NCBI GenBank assembly: GCA_041497115.1 | Contig: JBGQFW010000107.1 | Span: 1-14,055, forward strand | Reading direction: 5' to 3' | Source of the DNA: AR5 sp041497115 | GTDB lineage: Bacteria; Methylomirabilota; Methylomirabilia; Rokubacteriales; CSP1-6 | Length of the DNA: 14,055 bases | Shown: positions 1-8,682 of the stretch, piece after piece | How the letters are laid out: every line of letters starts with the position of its first letter | Position numbering within the stretch: the stretch's first letter is position 1 | The notes under the pieces: model-generated | What the model was told of the DNA's origin: nothing | The model's database searches: none | The model's input: the letters and a program-made list of their open reading frames with translations, nothing else | Position numbers and translations under genes: made by a program

Positions 1-693
1 CTGGTATCGCTCGCCCGGGGCGCCGGGGTTGATCCCATGGTGGAGCGCCGTCTCCGCGAGCAGCGCGAGCGCGTCAGCCTGCTGCTGGGCCATCGTCGGC
101 GGATCGCCTGCCGGGTCGTTGAGCCGGGCCTGCTGATACAGCGTGTCGCGGGCCGCCGCCAGCGCCTGCACGAGCAGCGCGCCCACCTCCGGCGCCAGCC
201 GGCCACGGATCGTGACGGTACCGTCTTCATCTTGATACACGTGCAGCGAACGGCTCGCGTGCTGGCGCGCGGCCTCACGCGCCTCGGCGTTGCGATCCAC
301 CCGCCGCCAGCCACGCACGATCCGCTCGACGTGCGCGGCGGTGCCGGCCTTGCCCACGGCCAGCAGCCGTTCCTCGGTCTCCGGCGTGGCCACGCGCGTC
401 AGCGCGCGGACCTTGGCGTAGGACAGCTCGCCGCGGGCGAGGGCCTGGGCCAGCCGCGGCAGCGTGCCCAGCGCGCGGGCCACGCGGACCCGCTCGCGGG
501 CGGCGCCGAGGTCGAGCCCCACGCGCCAGCCGAGCCATGCTGCACAAGAGCGACAGCCCTGGCTGGCCCATCCTCCGCGCGCGTCGAAGTCGCGGATGAG
601 GTCGAGGAGGCGCGCGGTCGCCGCCTCGAGGTGCGCGGAGAGCTCGGCGATCTCATCGCCCAGCCGGTCCGTGTCTGCGGTGCAGCTCTGCAT
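1..693 (-). CDS. DUF222 / HNH-endonuclease-type protein, N-terminal part (cut by window edge)
   Basis: The frame is open from an ATG at 693 to the window edge, giving 231 codons with no stop, so the C-terminal part is missing. The start is supported by a GGGGG purine run 7 bases upstream. The protein starts MQSCTADTDRLGDEIAEL and continues with an alpha-helical, Arg/Ala-rich region. It contains a CRSCAAWLGWRVGLDLGAAR stretch, then LARGELSYAKVRALTRVATP, then VERIVRGWRR. This order is the usual DUF222 (13E12-type) layout: helix pair, 'aW L ... g...ar', 'G.lS..kvr.ltr.a'. In complete members an HNH nuclease motif normally follows at the C-terminus, but it would lie outside the window and is not seen. 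The cellular role of the family is unclear; many members sit in or near mobile DNA. Family assignment is fairly sure, nuclease function is inferred. Confidence 0.8.
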   Translation of the reverse strand, partial: MQSCTADTDRLGDEIAELSAHLEAATARLLDLIRDFDARGGWASQGCRSCAAWLGWRVGLDLGAARERVRVARALGTLPRLAQALARGELSYAKVRALTRVATPETEERLLAVGKAGTAAHVERIVRGWRRVDRNAEAREAARQHASRSLHVYQDEDGTVTIRGRLAPEVGALLVQALAAARDTLYQQARLNDPAGDPPTMAQQQADALALLAETALHHGINPGAPGERYQ

Positions 694-937
694 GACGAGT
701 CCCCCTTGTTCTGGGGCGACTGTACACCGTGGTTTTCGACCCGCCTGGGAGGCGCGAGGAGCCGCGATCGCGGGCGCGAGCGAGCGTTTTCGGGACCAGG
801 CCAGCCGCGGCCCCATCGCGGGCGTCTGTGGGCCGCTGGGCTGGCATCCGACGCGCACTGCGGACGCGCCGCCACCGCCCTCGGAGAACCCTGTCAAGCG
901 AAAAAGTGCGCTGGCGGCGCTTGATACCGCCACTACG
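694..937. other. Intergenic region between the DUF222 gene and the ABC operon end
   Basis: This 244-base stretch lies upstream of the DUF222 gene and downstream of the minus-strand transporter operon. I see no credible gene in it: the overlapping open frames are low-complexity Arg/Ala/Pro translations without ribosome sites. It holds the hairpin described at 901-932. It also has a minus-strand TTGACA at 897-892, but no -10 box at the right distance, and a minus-strand TACAGT near 719-724 that lacks a -35 partner. The DUF222 promoter is presumably here but cannot be fixed by eye. Confidence 0.5.
901..932 (-). terminator. Possible Rho-independent terminator of the minus-strand transporter operon
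   Basis: On the minus strand, 5 bases past the stop of the 159-aa gene, TGGCGG (932-927) pairs with CCGCCA (917-912) across a 9-base loop. After 6 more bases comes a run of five T (905-901). The stem is short and the T-run does not follow directly, so this is a weak intrinsic terminator. Its position exactly at the operon end is the main support. Confidence 0.4.
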
Positions 938-1413
938 TCAGCGTCTCGCGCGGCCGACGGCGTCGGCGAGATAGGCGGCGAGCGCGGGCTCGGAGACGAA
1001 CTCCGGCGTGGTGTCCGGCACGCCGAGGTAGTAGATCGTCAGCGCGGGCACGTCGGCGTTCCACTCCTCCTCGGAGCGATAGAGGCGGATCTCGCGCCGC
1101 GGATGGTCGGCGAACGTGCGCCTGGACGTCCTGAGATCCACCGGGCCGGAGACGCGGCCGCCCGGCGTCATCAGGCGTCGCTCACCGCTGAACGGATCGA
1201 TCCCGTACAGCCGGACCCAGGCGTACGGTCCAGTAAAGAGTCCTGCGCGGAGGTCGACGCGGATCACGACCTGGGTCTCCTCTTCAAGCGGCGCGCGCAG
1301 CACGGCCCAGACGAGGGTGACGCCGGGCGCCGAGAAGACGTCGCGCTCACCGTGGATCTCGGGGCCGGCGCCGAGCGGCAGCTGGGCGGCCAGCACGAGG
1401 GCAAGCCAGGCCG

Positions 1414-1417
<4 letters not shown>
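938..1417 (-). CDS. Hypothetical exported protein, 159 aa, last gene of the ABC operon
   Basis: I do not recognise this family. Its ATG (1417) overlaps the stop of the ATPase gene as ATGA, so it is translationally coupled and belongs to the transporter operon. The N-terminus MTAWLALVLAAQLPLGAG is hydrophobic and could be a signal peptide, though it lacks the usual positive charge. The remainder is a compact domain rich in beta-prone stretches, with VVIRVDLRAGLF (50-61), YAWVRLYGIDPFSGERRLMT (65-84) and ALTIYYLGVPD (125-135). The acidic pair E118-E117 and several Arg are conserved-looking, but no catalytic motif is evident. It may be a periplasmic accessory to the transporter, or a passenger gene. 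Existence is well supported by coupling and frame; function is unknown. Confidence 0.7.
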
Positions 1418-2501
<1,084 letters not shown>

Positions 2502-2502
<1 letters not shown>

Positions 2503-4136
2503 CACCCGCCCAGCAGCCCCGCCACGGTCACCCGCCCGGGCGCGCGGAAGCGCCGGAGCAGGCGGCCGAGGACCGCCAGCACGACGAGCACGATGGCGAC
2601 GACCAGCATCGAGAAGGCGGCGGCGGGGCCGAGCGAGAGCTCGGTCATGTTCTCGAGGATGCGCACCGTGATGAGCGTCCAGTTGATGGAGATCAGGAAG
2701 ACCGTCGCGCTGATCGCGGTCATCGAGCGGATGAACACGACGCCGAGCCCGGCGAAGAACGCCGGCGCGATCAGCGGCAGCGTGATCCGGCGGAAGGTCG
2801 TGGCGCTGGAGGCGCCGAGCGACTGGGAGGCCTCCTCCAGCCCCGGATCGATCTGCTGCAGGAGCGCCACCGTCGTCCGGATGCCGGTGGGACTGTAGCG
2901 GAAGACGTAGCAGGCCACGATGATCAGCGCCCCGCCGGTGAGGACGAGCGGCGGGTCGTTGAACGCGATCAGGTAGGCGATGCCCACGATCGTCCCCGGC
3001 AGCGCATAGTTGACCATCGAGACGATCTCCATGGCGCGCCGGCCACGAAACGCCTTGCGCGCTACGAGGTAGCCGAGCAGGATGCCGTACACGCCGCCGA
3101 GCGGCATGCCCACGCCGGCGATGATCAGCGTGTCGCCGATCGCCTTCGCCCCCTCGGTGAAGATGACCCGGTAGTGGCTCCACGTCCACGCGTGGTTGGC
3201 CCCCAGCGCCACGACCAGCGACGCGTAGGCGAGCAGCGCGTAGAACCACACGACGACGGCGGCGACCGCCAGGCAGCCGGCCAGCAGCGGCACCCGCGCC
3301 CAGCCGGCCACGGTCCGGACCGCCGTCGCCGCGCCGGCCTTGCCGCTGATCGTCACGTAGTAGCGGCGGCCGACCCACGCGCGCTGCAGCAGGTAGACCG
3401 CGAACGCCGGCAGCAGCAGGACGAACGAGAGCACCGCGCCCCCCTTGAAATCGAAGAGGCCGGTGATCTGCAGATAGGCCTGGGTCGGCAGCACGGGGAA
3501 GTCGTTGCCGGCCAGGATCAGCGGCGTGGCGAAGTCGGCGAGCGACGCGGCGAAGACGAGCAGGAACGCGTTGCCGAGGCCGGGCACCGTCAGCGGCAGC
3601 GTGACGGTGCGGAAGACGCGCCAGCGCGAGCCGCCGAGGCTGAAGGCCATGTCCTCCACGTTGGGGTCGAGCGCGGCCAGCACCGGCTTGAGCGTGAGAT
3701 AGGCGATCGGAAAGTACGTCAGCGTCTCGGCGCCGAACGTGCTGGCGAGGCCGTAGACGGTGAACCCCTTGATGCCGAGGAGCTGCCAGGTGACGAGCCC
3801 GCGCGGCCCGAACGAGAAGATGATCGCGATGGCGGTCGTGAACGGTGGCGACACCAGGGGCAGCAGCGCGGTCGCGTCGAGGAGGACGGACCACGGACGC
3901 GGCAGCCCCGCCCGCGCGGCGGTGAACGCGAAGAGGAAGCCGAGCGCGGTGCCGGCGACGCCGACGAGCGCGCCGAGCAGGAGGCTGTTGCCGAAGGCCC
4001 GCAGGTGATGGGGGTCGCGCAGGATCGCCACCACCGGCCCCACCGTGACGCGCCCGCCCTCGACGAACGCGCGCGTGACGAGGGCGGCGAGCGGGAAGAC
4101 GACGAAGAGCGCGAGCAGCGCCCACAAAACGACCAC
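2502..4136 (-). CDS. ABC importer permease, two fused transmembrane halves (FbpB/ThiP-like)
   Basis: This 544-aa inner-membrane protein forms the translocation channel. It is a tandem fusion of two BPD_transp_1 domains, as in Fe3+ and related importers. Each half carries the ATPase-docking loop: first EDMAFSLGGSRWRVFRTVTL (161-180), second EEASQSLGASSATTFRRITL (434-453). Roughly twelve hydrophobic segments are visible, six per half, with a link around 251-285. The start is uncertain. The first conventional in-frame start is the GTG at 4136, without a ribosome site and already inside the first membrane segment. An in-frame CTG at 4166 would give MRRDPALL, a very typical N-terminus. The GTG at 4183, overlapping the receptor stop as GTGA, is one base out of frame. 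See the finding on a possible one-base frame problem. It follows the receptor gene closely and is coupled to the ATPase by TGATG. Confidence 0.92.
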
Positions 4137-4179
4137 GGCGACGAGGAGCGCGGGATCCCGCCGCAGCGGGCGGGCCGCG

Positions 4180-5205
4180 TCACTCCTTGAGATTGAGCAC
4201 CTCGTTCACCCAGCGCTCCACGATCCGCTTGCGGTTGGCGCCGGCGTAGGCGTCGTCGATCGGGAAGATCTTCGCCCCCTTGAGGACCTCGGCCAGGCTG
4301 GGCTCGATGGCGACCTCGGGATGGGCGGGGACGAAGTTGATCTTGTGGGGCGCGAAGAGCTTCTGCATCGCGGGTGACGACGCCCAGTCGATCAGCTTGC
4401 GCCCCAGCTCCGGATTCTTCGCACCCTTGATCACGGCGATCGCCTCGGCCGACGTCCCGATACCCTCCCTCGGAAAACTGATGACGACGTCGTAGCCCTT
4501 GGCCTTGGTGTCGAGGGCGTCCACGATGAAGAAGATGCCGGCCCCCGCCTGGCCGAGGCCGACCGGCAGCGTGCCGCCGCCGCCGCTCTTGGTGTAGAGC
4601 TGCACGTTGCGGCGCTTCTTCTTCATGTACTCGAACGCCTTGCCCTCGTCGCGACCGTTGACCTCGAGGATGGAGAAGATGCGCGTGACGGCGGTGCCCG
4701 ACGTCCGCGCGTCGGCCATCTGGAGCATGTTCTTGTAGGCGGGATTGAGCAGGTCGTCCCACGAGGCCGGCGGCTTGAGGTTGTTGTCCTTGAGGAACTT
4801 GACGTTGCTCATGAACACCAGCGGGTCGTCGGCGATCGCCACCCAGCTGCCGTCGGCGGCCTTGAAGCGGGCGGGCAGCGCCGCGAAGGACGGGGGCCGG
4901 TAGGGCTCGAAGATCCCCTCCTTGACGCCGGCCGCGAACGTCTCGACTGGCCCGCCGAAGAGGACGTCCACGCGCGGATTGTTCTTCTCGGCAATCAGGC
5001 GGGCGAGCGCCTCGCCGGAGGAGAAGCGGACGAAGTTGACCTTGATCCCGGTGGCCTTCTCGAACTCCTGCAGCATCGGCCGCGCCCAGTTCTCCGGCCA
5101 GATCGAGTACGCGTTGAGCGTCTCGGCAGCGCGGCCGGGCATCGCCCCCGCCGCCACCACCCCGAGCGCCAGCGCCACCAGCAGCCCGCGTCGAGCGAAT
5201 CGCAT
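4180..5205 (-). CDS. ABC transporter periplasmic solute-binding protein (AfuA/PhnS-like, family 1)
   Basis: This 341-aa receptor captures solute in the periplasm and delivers it to the fused permease encoded next. MRFARRGLLVALALGVVAAG followed by AMPGRAAE is a clear Sec signal peptide, with cleavage likely near residue 26-27. The mature part has the family features: LNAYSIWPENWARPMLQEFE at the start, TGIKVNFVRFSSGEALARLI, then VDVLFGGPVETFAAGVKEG (79-97), WDDLLNPAYKNML, and GAGIFFIVDA near residue 220. This pattern is shared by Fe3+, 2-aminoethylphosphonate and thiamine-type receptors. The iron-binding Tyr-Tyr pair typical of FbpA is not obvious, so an organic or other anion solute is at least as likely as iron. 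The ATG at 5205 is preceded by GGGGGAG at good distance. The gap to the upstream gene is 26 bases, the same operon. Confidence 0.92.
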   Translation of the reverse strand: MRFARRGLLVALALGVVAAGAMPGRAAETLNAYSIWPENWARPMLQEFEKATGIKVNFVRFSSGEALARLIAEKNNPRVDVLFGGPVETFAAGVKEGIFEPYRPPSFAALPARFKAADGSWVAIADDPLVFMSNVKFLKDNNLKPPASWDDLLNPAYKNMLQMADARTSGTAVTRIFSILEVNGRDEGKAFEYMKKKRRNVQLYTKSGGGGTLPVGLGQAGAGIFFIVDALDTKAKGYDVVISFPREGIGTSAEAIAVIKGAKNPELGRKLIDWASSPAMQKLFAPHKINFVPAHPEVAIEPSLAEVLKGAKIFPIDDAYAGANRKRIVERWVNEVLNLKE

Positions 5206-5231
5206 GGACGTCTCCCCCTCGCGCCCGTGAG

Positions 5232-5792
5232 TCAGCGCAGCTCGTAGCCGGGCGCGACCTCCGTTTCCATCTCGGCGGGCGAGGCCGGGCGGCCGTCGCG
5301 GCGGAACCCGTCGTCGGTCGCCGCCCGGCCGGCCACCCAGCGGCCGAGGCAGCCGGTGACGTCAGCGCCGCCGAGGACCTCGGTCCACATCACCATGTAG
5401 TCGCCGCCCCCGGCGGCCTTGCCCCCGACGTCGGGCAGCTGGTAGCGGCCGGGGTCCAGCACCCACAGCCCGGCGCCGTACTCCTTCTCGAGCCGCGCCT
5501 TCACCGACGCGGCGATGGCGAGGTTGACGGCGGTGTGGCCGCCGCCGCGCGGGCTGATCGGCGTGCTCGCGTAGACGACGAGCCGGCCGGCCGCGCGATG
5601 GCCGCGGATCTCCTGGCGGAGCTTGGGGACGAGCCCGGCGACGGCCGGCGCGAACGCCGGGTCGGCGCAGTACTTCATGCCGAGCGCGGTGGTGGCGGCG
5701 GCCCGCGGCGGCGGGCAGTCGGCGGCGGCGACCGCCCCCGCGAGCACGACGGCCGCCGCCAGCGCGATCGCGGACGCCGTCCGCCGCCTCAC
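5232..5792 (-). CDS. Hypothetical secreted protein, 186 aa, between the TRAP and ABC receptors
   Basis: I do not recognise this protein. It begins at a GTG (5792) four bases after the dctP stop, so it is in the same transcript. MRRRTASAIALAAAVVLAGA is a good signal peptide, with cleavage expected near AVAAA (20-24). A Cys follows at 26, but preceded by AAD it does not fit a lipobox. The mature part has three Cys (26, 42, 148), the segment RLVVYASTPISPRGGGHTAV (70-89), and then a helix (AASVKARLEKEYGAGLWVLD) and DYMVMWTEVLGGADV (131-145). The glycine-rich GGGH and the DPGRYQLPD segment look like a ligand loop, but no known motif fits. Placement between two solute receptors suggests a periplasmic role in the same uptake process; this is inference. 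The ribosome site is weak, consistent with coupling to dctP. Confidence 0.75.
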   Translation of the reverse strand: MRRRTASAIALAAAVVLAGAVAAADCPPPRAAATTALGMKYCADPAFAPAVAGLVPKLRQEIRGHRAAGRLVVYASTPISPRGGGHTAVNLAIAASVKARLEKEYGAGLWVLDPGRYQLPDVGGKAAGGGDYMVMWTEVLGGADVTGCLGRWVAGRAATDDGFRRDGRPASPAEMETEVAPGYELR

Positions 5793-5796
5793 GCTG

Positions 5797-6804
5797 TTAC
5801 TTGACGGCGACGATCTTGTCCCAGAGCTCGCCGTACTGCTGCCGGTAGGCCGGCCAGATCTTCTCCTCGGCGATCTTCCGGAACGAGGCCACGTCGGCGG
5901 CGTTGACCTTCATGCCCCTCGCCTCGAGGATCTCCTTGGCCTTGGCCAGATTGTCCACGCTCTCGGTCATCTCGCGGACTTTCTTCTGCGCCTCGCGCCC
6001 GACCTCCAGGAAGAGCTTCTGCTGCTCGGGGGTGAGGCTCTTCCACACGTCGAGGTTCATCACCAGCAGCGTCGGGCCGTAGTTGTGGAAGGTCATCGAG
6101 ACGTACTTGGAGACCTCGTACACCTTCAGCGCGTTGATGTTGTAGATCGGCAGGTCGGCCCCGTCGATGACGCCCTGCTGGGCGGCCGGCACCACCTCGC
6201 CCCACGGCATCGGCACCGCGCTGGCGCCGAGGCCGTTGACGGTGTCGGCGAACACGCGCCCCTGCTGCACGCGCATCTTGAGCCCCTTGAGGTCGGCCGG
6301 GGTGACGATCGGCTTACGGTTGTTCCAGAAGTGGCGGAAGCCGTAGTCGTAGAAGTAGATGATCTTGACCTTGTACTTCTGCTGGAACGTCTCGTCGAGC
6401 TTGCGGCCGATCTCGCCGTTGAACATCGCGTAGGCGTGGTTGTAGTCGCGCACCAGGTACGGGGTAAGGAACACGCACATCTCCGGGAACACCGTGCACG
6501 CGGCGCCCACCGGCGTGCCGAGCGCGATGTTGCCGGACTTCACGGCGTCCATGATCTCCAGCTCCTTGGAGAGCAGCGTGCCGCCGTGGAAGACCACGTT
6601 CAGCGTGCCGTTGGAGCGCTTCGTCACCTCGTCGGCGAGATACTTGAAGCCGATCGCACCCGACTCGGGCGGCGCGATGATGTGCGCGAGGTCGAGCTTG
6701 CGCGGCGCCGGCTTGGGCTGGGCGGGCGCCGGGCTCGATCCGGCGGCGAGGAGCACGGCGAGGGCGACGGTCACACACGCGACGCTGCGCTGGACGCGGC
6801 TCAT
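5797..6804 (-). CDS. dctP: TRAP transporter solute-binding subunit DctP
   Basis: This 335-aa periplasmic receptor is for a tripartite ATP-independent (TRAP) transporter, which takes up organic acids with a cation gradient. The signal peptide is MSRVQRSVACVTVALAVLLA, ending near APAQ (26-29). The mature protein opens with LDLAHIIAPPESGAIGFKYL. The hallmark region is present: DLKGLKMRVQ (171-180), whose R178 matches the arginine that grips the carboxylate in this family, followed by GASAVPMPWGEVVPAAQQGV and IDGADLPIYN (213-222). The start at 6804 is chosen over an upstream ATG at 6855 because AGGAGG lies 4 bases before it and because the signal peptide begins there. Oddly, it is transcribed away from its partners dctQ and dctM and heads an operon that continues into an ABC importer. 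The solute is a carboxylate by family; its identity is not visible. Confidence 0.95.
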   Translation of the reverse strand: MSRVQRSVACVTVALAVLLAAGSSPAPAQPKPAPRKLDLAHIIAPPESGAIGFKYLADEVTKRSNGTLNVVFHGGTLLSKELEIMDAVKSGNIALGTPVGAACTVFPEMCVFLTPYLVRDYNHAYAMFNGEIGRKLDETFQQKYKVKIIYFYDYGFRHFWNNRKPIVTPADLKGLKMRVQQGRVFADTVNGLGASAVPMPWGEVVPAAQQGVIDGADLPIYNINALKVYEVSKYVSMTFHNYGPTLLVMNLDVWKSLTPEQQKLFLEVGREAQKKVREMTESVDNLAKAKEILEARGMKVNAADVASFRKIAEEKIWPAYRQQYGELWDKIVAVK

Positions 6805-6848
6805 GGGGCCTCCTGTCGGCGCGCCGAACTTCGCGCGATCACGCACCA

Positions 6849-6877
6849 TTGTCAAGCGGCGCCCGCCTTGCTACGAT
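6849..6877 (+). promoter_or_regulatory. Sigma-70-type promoter for dctQM operon, with overlapping minus-strand -35
   Basis: In the 82-base gap between divergent dctP and dctQ, the plus strand carries TTGTCA (6849-6854), an exact 17-base spacer, and TACGAT (6872-6877). Each box matches the sigma-70 consensus at 5 of 6 and 4 of 6 positions. Transcription would begin around 6883-6886, at or just before the dctQ GTG (6887), which implies a leaderless or nearly leaderless message. The minus strand reads a perfect TTGACA at 6855-6850, back to back with the plus -35, suitable for the dctP operon, but I find no good -10 for it. Confidence 0.5.
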
Positions 6878-6886
6878 CCGCGCGCC

Positions 6887-7393
6887 GTGAGCCCGCTCCT
6901 CCGCGGTATCCGCGCGCTGCCCCACGTCGTCATCACCGTGCTCATGCTGATCGCGATGGTCGACATGCTGGTCGGCGTGTTCCTGCGCTACGTGATGACG
7001 TGGGTGTCGGCGCAGTTCGACCTGCCGAGCGTCCGCTTCTTCTGGGTCGAGGAGGTCGGCGAGTACGCGCTGGCCTGGCTCACCTTCATCGGCGCCGCCC
7101 TCGGCATCCGGCGCGGCACGCACTTCGCCGTGCAGATCCTCACCGACCGCTTCCCGCCCGGCCTCCGCCGCGCCGTCGCGATCAGCCATGGCGTGCTCAT
7201 CGCCGGCTTCGGCGCGCTGCTGGCGGTGTTCGGCTGGCAGGTGAGCGAGCTCAACAGCCAGTCGTTCTCCCCCGCCCTCGACCTGAACCTGCGCTGGCTC
7301 TATCTCTCGTCGGTCGTCGGCGGCGTCCTCATCGTCGTCTACAGCGTGGCCGCGCTGGTGGACGCCTGCCGCGCCCCCGTCGCGGAGTCCTGA
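6887..7393 (+). CDS. dctQ: TRAP transporter small membrane subunit DctQ
   Basis: This 168-aa four-helix inner-membrane protein joins the large DctM channel in a TRAP transporter. Hydrophobic segments fall near 12-36, 58-75, 98-118 and 137-160. The family signature FFWVEEVGEYALAWLTFIGA (51-70), followed by GIRRGTHF (73-80), is present. The GTG at 6887 is chosen because it starts just before the first helix. The frame stays open upstream, but the earlier ATG codons would run into the dctP gene, and no ribosome site is visible for any of them. No Shine-Dalgarno precedes the GTG either, which fits the nearly leaderless promoter described just upstream. It is 3 bases from dctM and starts an operon of four genes. 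An unusually long loop (37-56) separates helices 1 and 2. Confidence 0.92.
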   Translation: MSPLLRGIRALPHVVITVLMLIAMVDMLVGVFLRYVMTWVSAQFDLPSVRFFWVEEVGEYALAWLTFIGAALGIRRGTHFAVQILTDRFPPGLRRAVAISHGVLIAGFGALLAVFGWQVSELNSQSFSPALDLNLRWLYLSSVVGGVLIVVYSVAALVDACRAPVAES

Positions 7394-7396
7394 GCG

Positions 7397-8680
7397 ATGC
7401 TCCTCACCACCGTCGGCATCACGTTCCTGATCCTCACGCTGCTCTCGCTGCCGATCGTGTTCGCGCTCGGCCTCGCCGGGTTCGCCGGCCTCGTGGTCGG
7501 CAACTTCTCGCTGCAGAAGCTGCCCTCCAGCCTGGTGGCCGGCTCGCAGAGCTGGGTGTTGCTGGCGATCCCCACCTTCGTGTTCGCCGGCAGCCTCATG
7601 GAGCGCTGCGGGATGTCCTACGCGCTGGTGGACCTGGCGCGGGCGCTGGTCGGCTGGGTGCGCGGCGGCCTCGGTCTCTCGGTGGTGCTGGCCGAGTACT
7701 TCTTCTCCGGCATCTCCGGCTCCACAATCGCCGACGTCTCCGCCATCGGCTCGATGCTGACGCCGCCGATGCTGCGCGCCGGCTACAAGCCCGAGCACGC
7801 CGTCTCGCTGGTCGCCTCGGCGACCGCCATGGGCATCCTGGTGCCGCCCGCGATCTTCATGATCGTGCTCGGCCAGGTCACCGACACCTCGGTCGTCGGC
7901 ATCTTCCTCGGCGGCTTCATCCCTGCCGCCGTCACCGCCGCCTGCCTGATGGTCGTCATCCTCATCCAGGCCCATCGCCTGCAGTGGCCGAAGGACCGGC
8001 GCTCCACCCGGAGCGAGTTCGCCGCCGCCGTCCGAGGCTCGCTGGTTCCGATGGTGGTGCCGATCCTCATCGTGCTCGGCTTCTTCTTCGGCGTCTTCAC
8101 CGCGACGGAGGCGGGCGCGCTGGTGGCGTTCTACTCGATCGGCGCCGCCCTCCTCTACTACCGCAACGTCACGCTGTGGAAGATGCTCGAGCTCGTCTAC
8201 GAGAGCGCGCTGCTCACCGCCGCCGTCGTCTTCCTGCTGTCGGTGGCCAGCGTCTACCAGTTCTTGATGGGCATGCTGGGGGTGCCGGCGATGCTGGGCG
8301 AGCTCCTGCAGCCGCTCGAGCCCACGCCCTGGCTCTTCCTCTTCGCCGTCTCGCTGATCGTGGTCGTCTTCGGCATGGTCCTTGAGGGGCTGCCCGCCGC
8401 CGTCGTGCTGGTGCCGGTGGTCTTCCCCGTCGCCCGCAAGATCGGGATCCACCCGATCCACTTCAACATCGTCCTCACCGCCGCCGTCGGCATCGGCCTG
8501 TTCCTGCCGCCCATCGGCGTCGGCCTGCTGATGGCGCTGCGCTTCGCCGACATCTCGGTCGGCCGCCACTTCCGCGCCTACTGGCCCTACCTCGTGTCGC
8601 TCGTCGTGGGGCTCCTGCTCCTGATCGTGTTCCCGGAGATCACGCTGTTCCTGCCGCGCCACGCCGGCATGGTCCGCTGA
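7397..8680 (+). CDS. dctM: TRAP transporter large membrane subunit DctM
   Basis: This 427-aa protein is the transport channel of the TRAP system and normally has about twelve membrane segments, in line with the repeated hydrophobic stretches here. Family motifs are intact: FFSGISGSTIADVSAIGSML (102-121), GILVPPAIFMIVLGQVT (146-162), FTATEAGALVAFYSIG (234-249) and, near the C-terminus, LFLPPIGVGLLMALRFA. The first and third carry the residues thought to bind sodium and substrate in this family. The ATG follows the dctQ stop by 3 bases, with GGAG about 10 bases before it. Length is normal for DctM. The following gene starts 2 bases after its stop, so the two enzymes downstream are almost certainly co-transcribed with the transporter and may act on the imported acid. 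Confidence 0.96.
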   Translation: MLLTTVGITFLILTLLSLPIVFALGLAGFAGLVVGNFSLQKLPSSLVAGSQSWVLLAIPTFVFAGSLMERCGMSYALVDLARALVGWVRGGLGLSVVLAEYFFSGISGSTIADVSAIGSMLTPPMLRAGYKPEHAVSLVASATAMGILVPPAIFMIVLGQVTDTSVVGIFLGGFIPAAVTAACLMVVILIQAHRLQWPKDRRSTRSEFAAAVRGSLVPMVVPILIVLGFFFGVFTATEAGALVAFYSIGAALLYYRNVTLWKMLELVYESALLTAAVVFLLSVASVYQFLMGMLGVPAMLGELLQPLEPTPWLFLFAVSLIVVVFGMVLEGLPAAVVLVPVVFPVARKIGIHPIHFNIVLTAAVGIGLFLPPIGVGLLMALRFADISVGRHFRAYWPYLVSLVVGLLLLIVFPEITLFLPRHAGMVR

Positions 8681-8682
8681 GC

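Noticed and set aside
892..897. Minus-strand TTGACA as a promoter for the DUF222 gene
   Set aside because: No AT-rich -10 lies 16-18 bases downstream (the sequence there is TGGCGG), and it is about 200 bases from the start codon.
37..924. Plus-strand open frame antisense to the DUF222 gene
   Set aside because: No ribosome site or recognisable motif; the minus-strand frame carries DUF222 features and a good start.
5623..8385. A 920-codon plus-strand open frame
   Set aside because: It is antisense to dctP and out of frame with dctQ and dctM. The composition (His/Arg/Leu-rich repeats) is that of GC-rich shadow translation.
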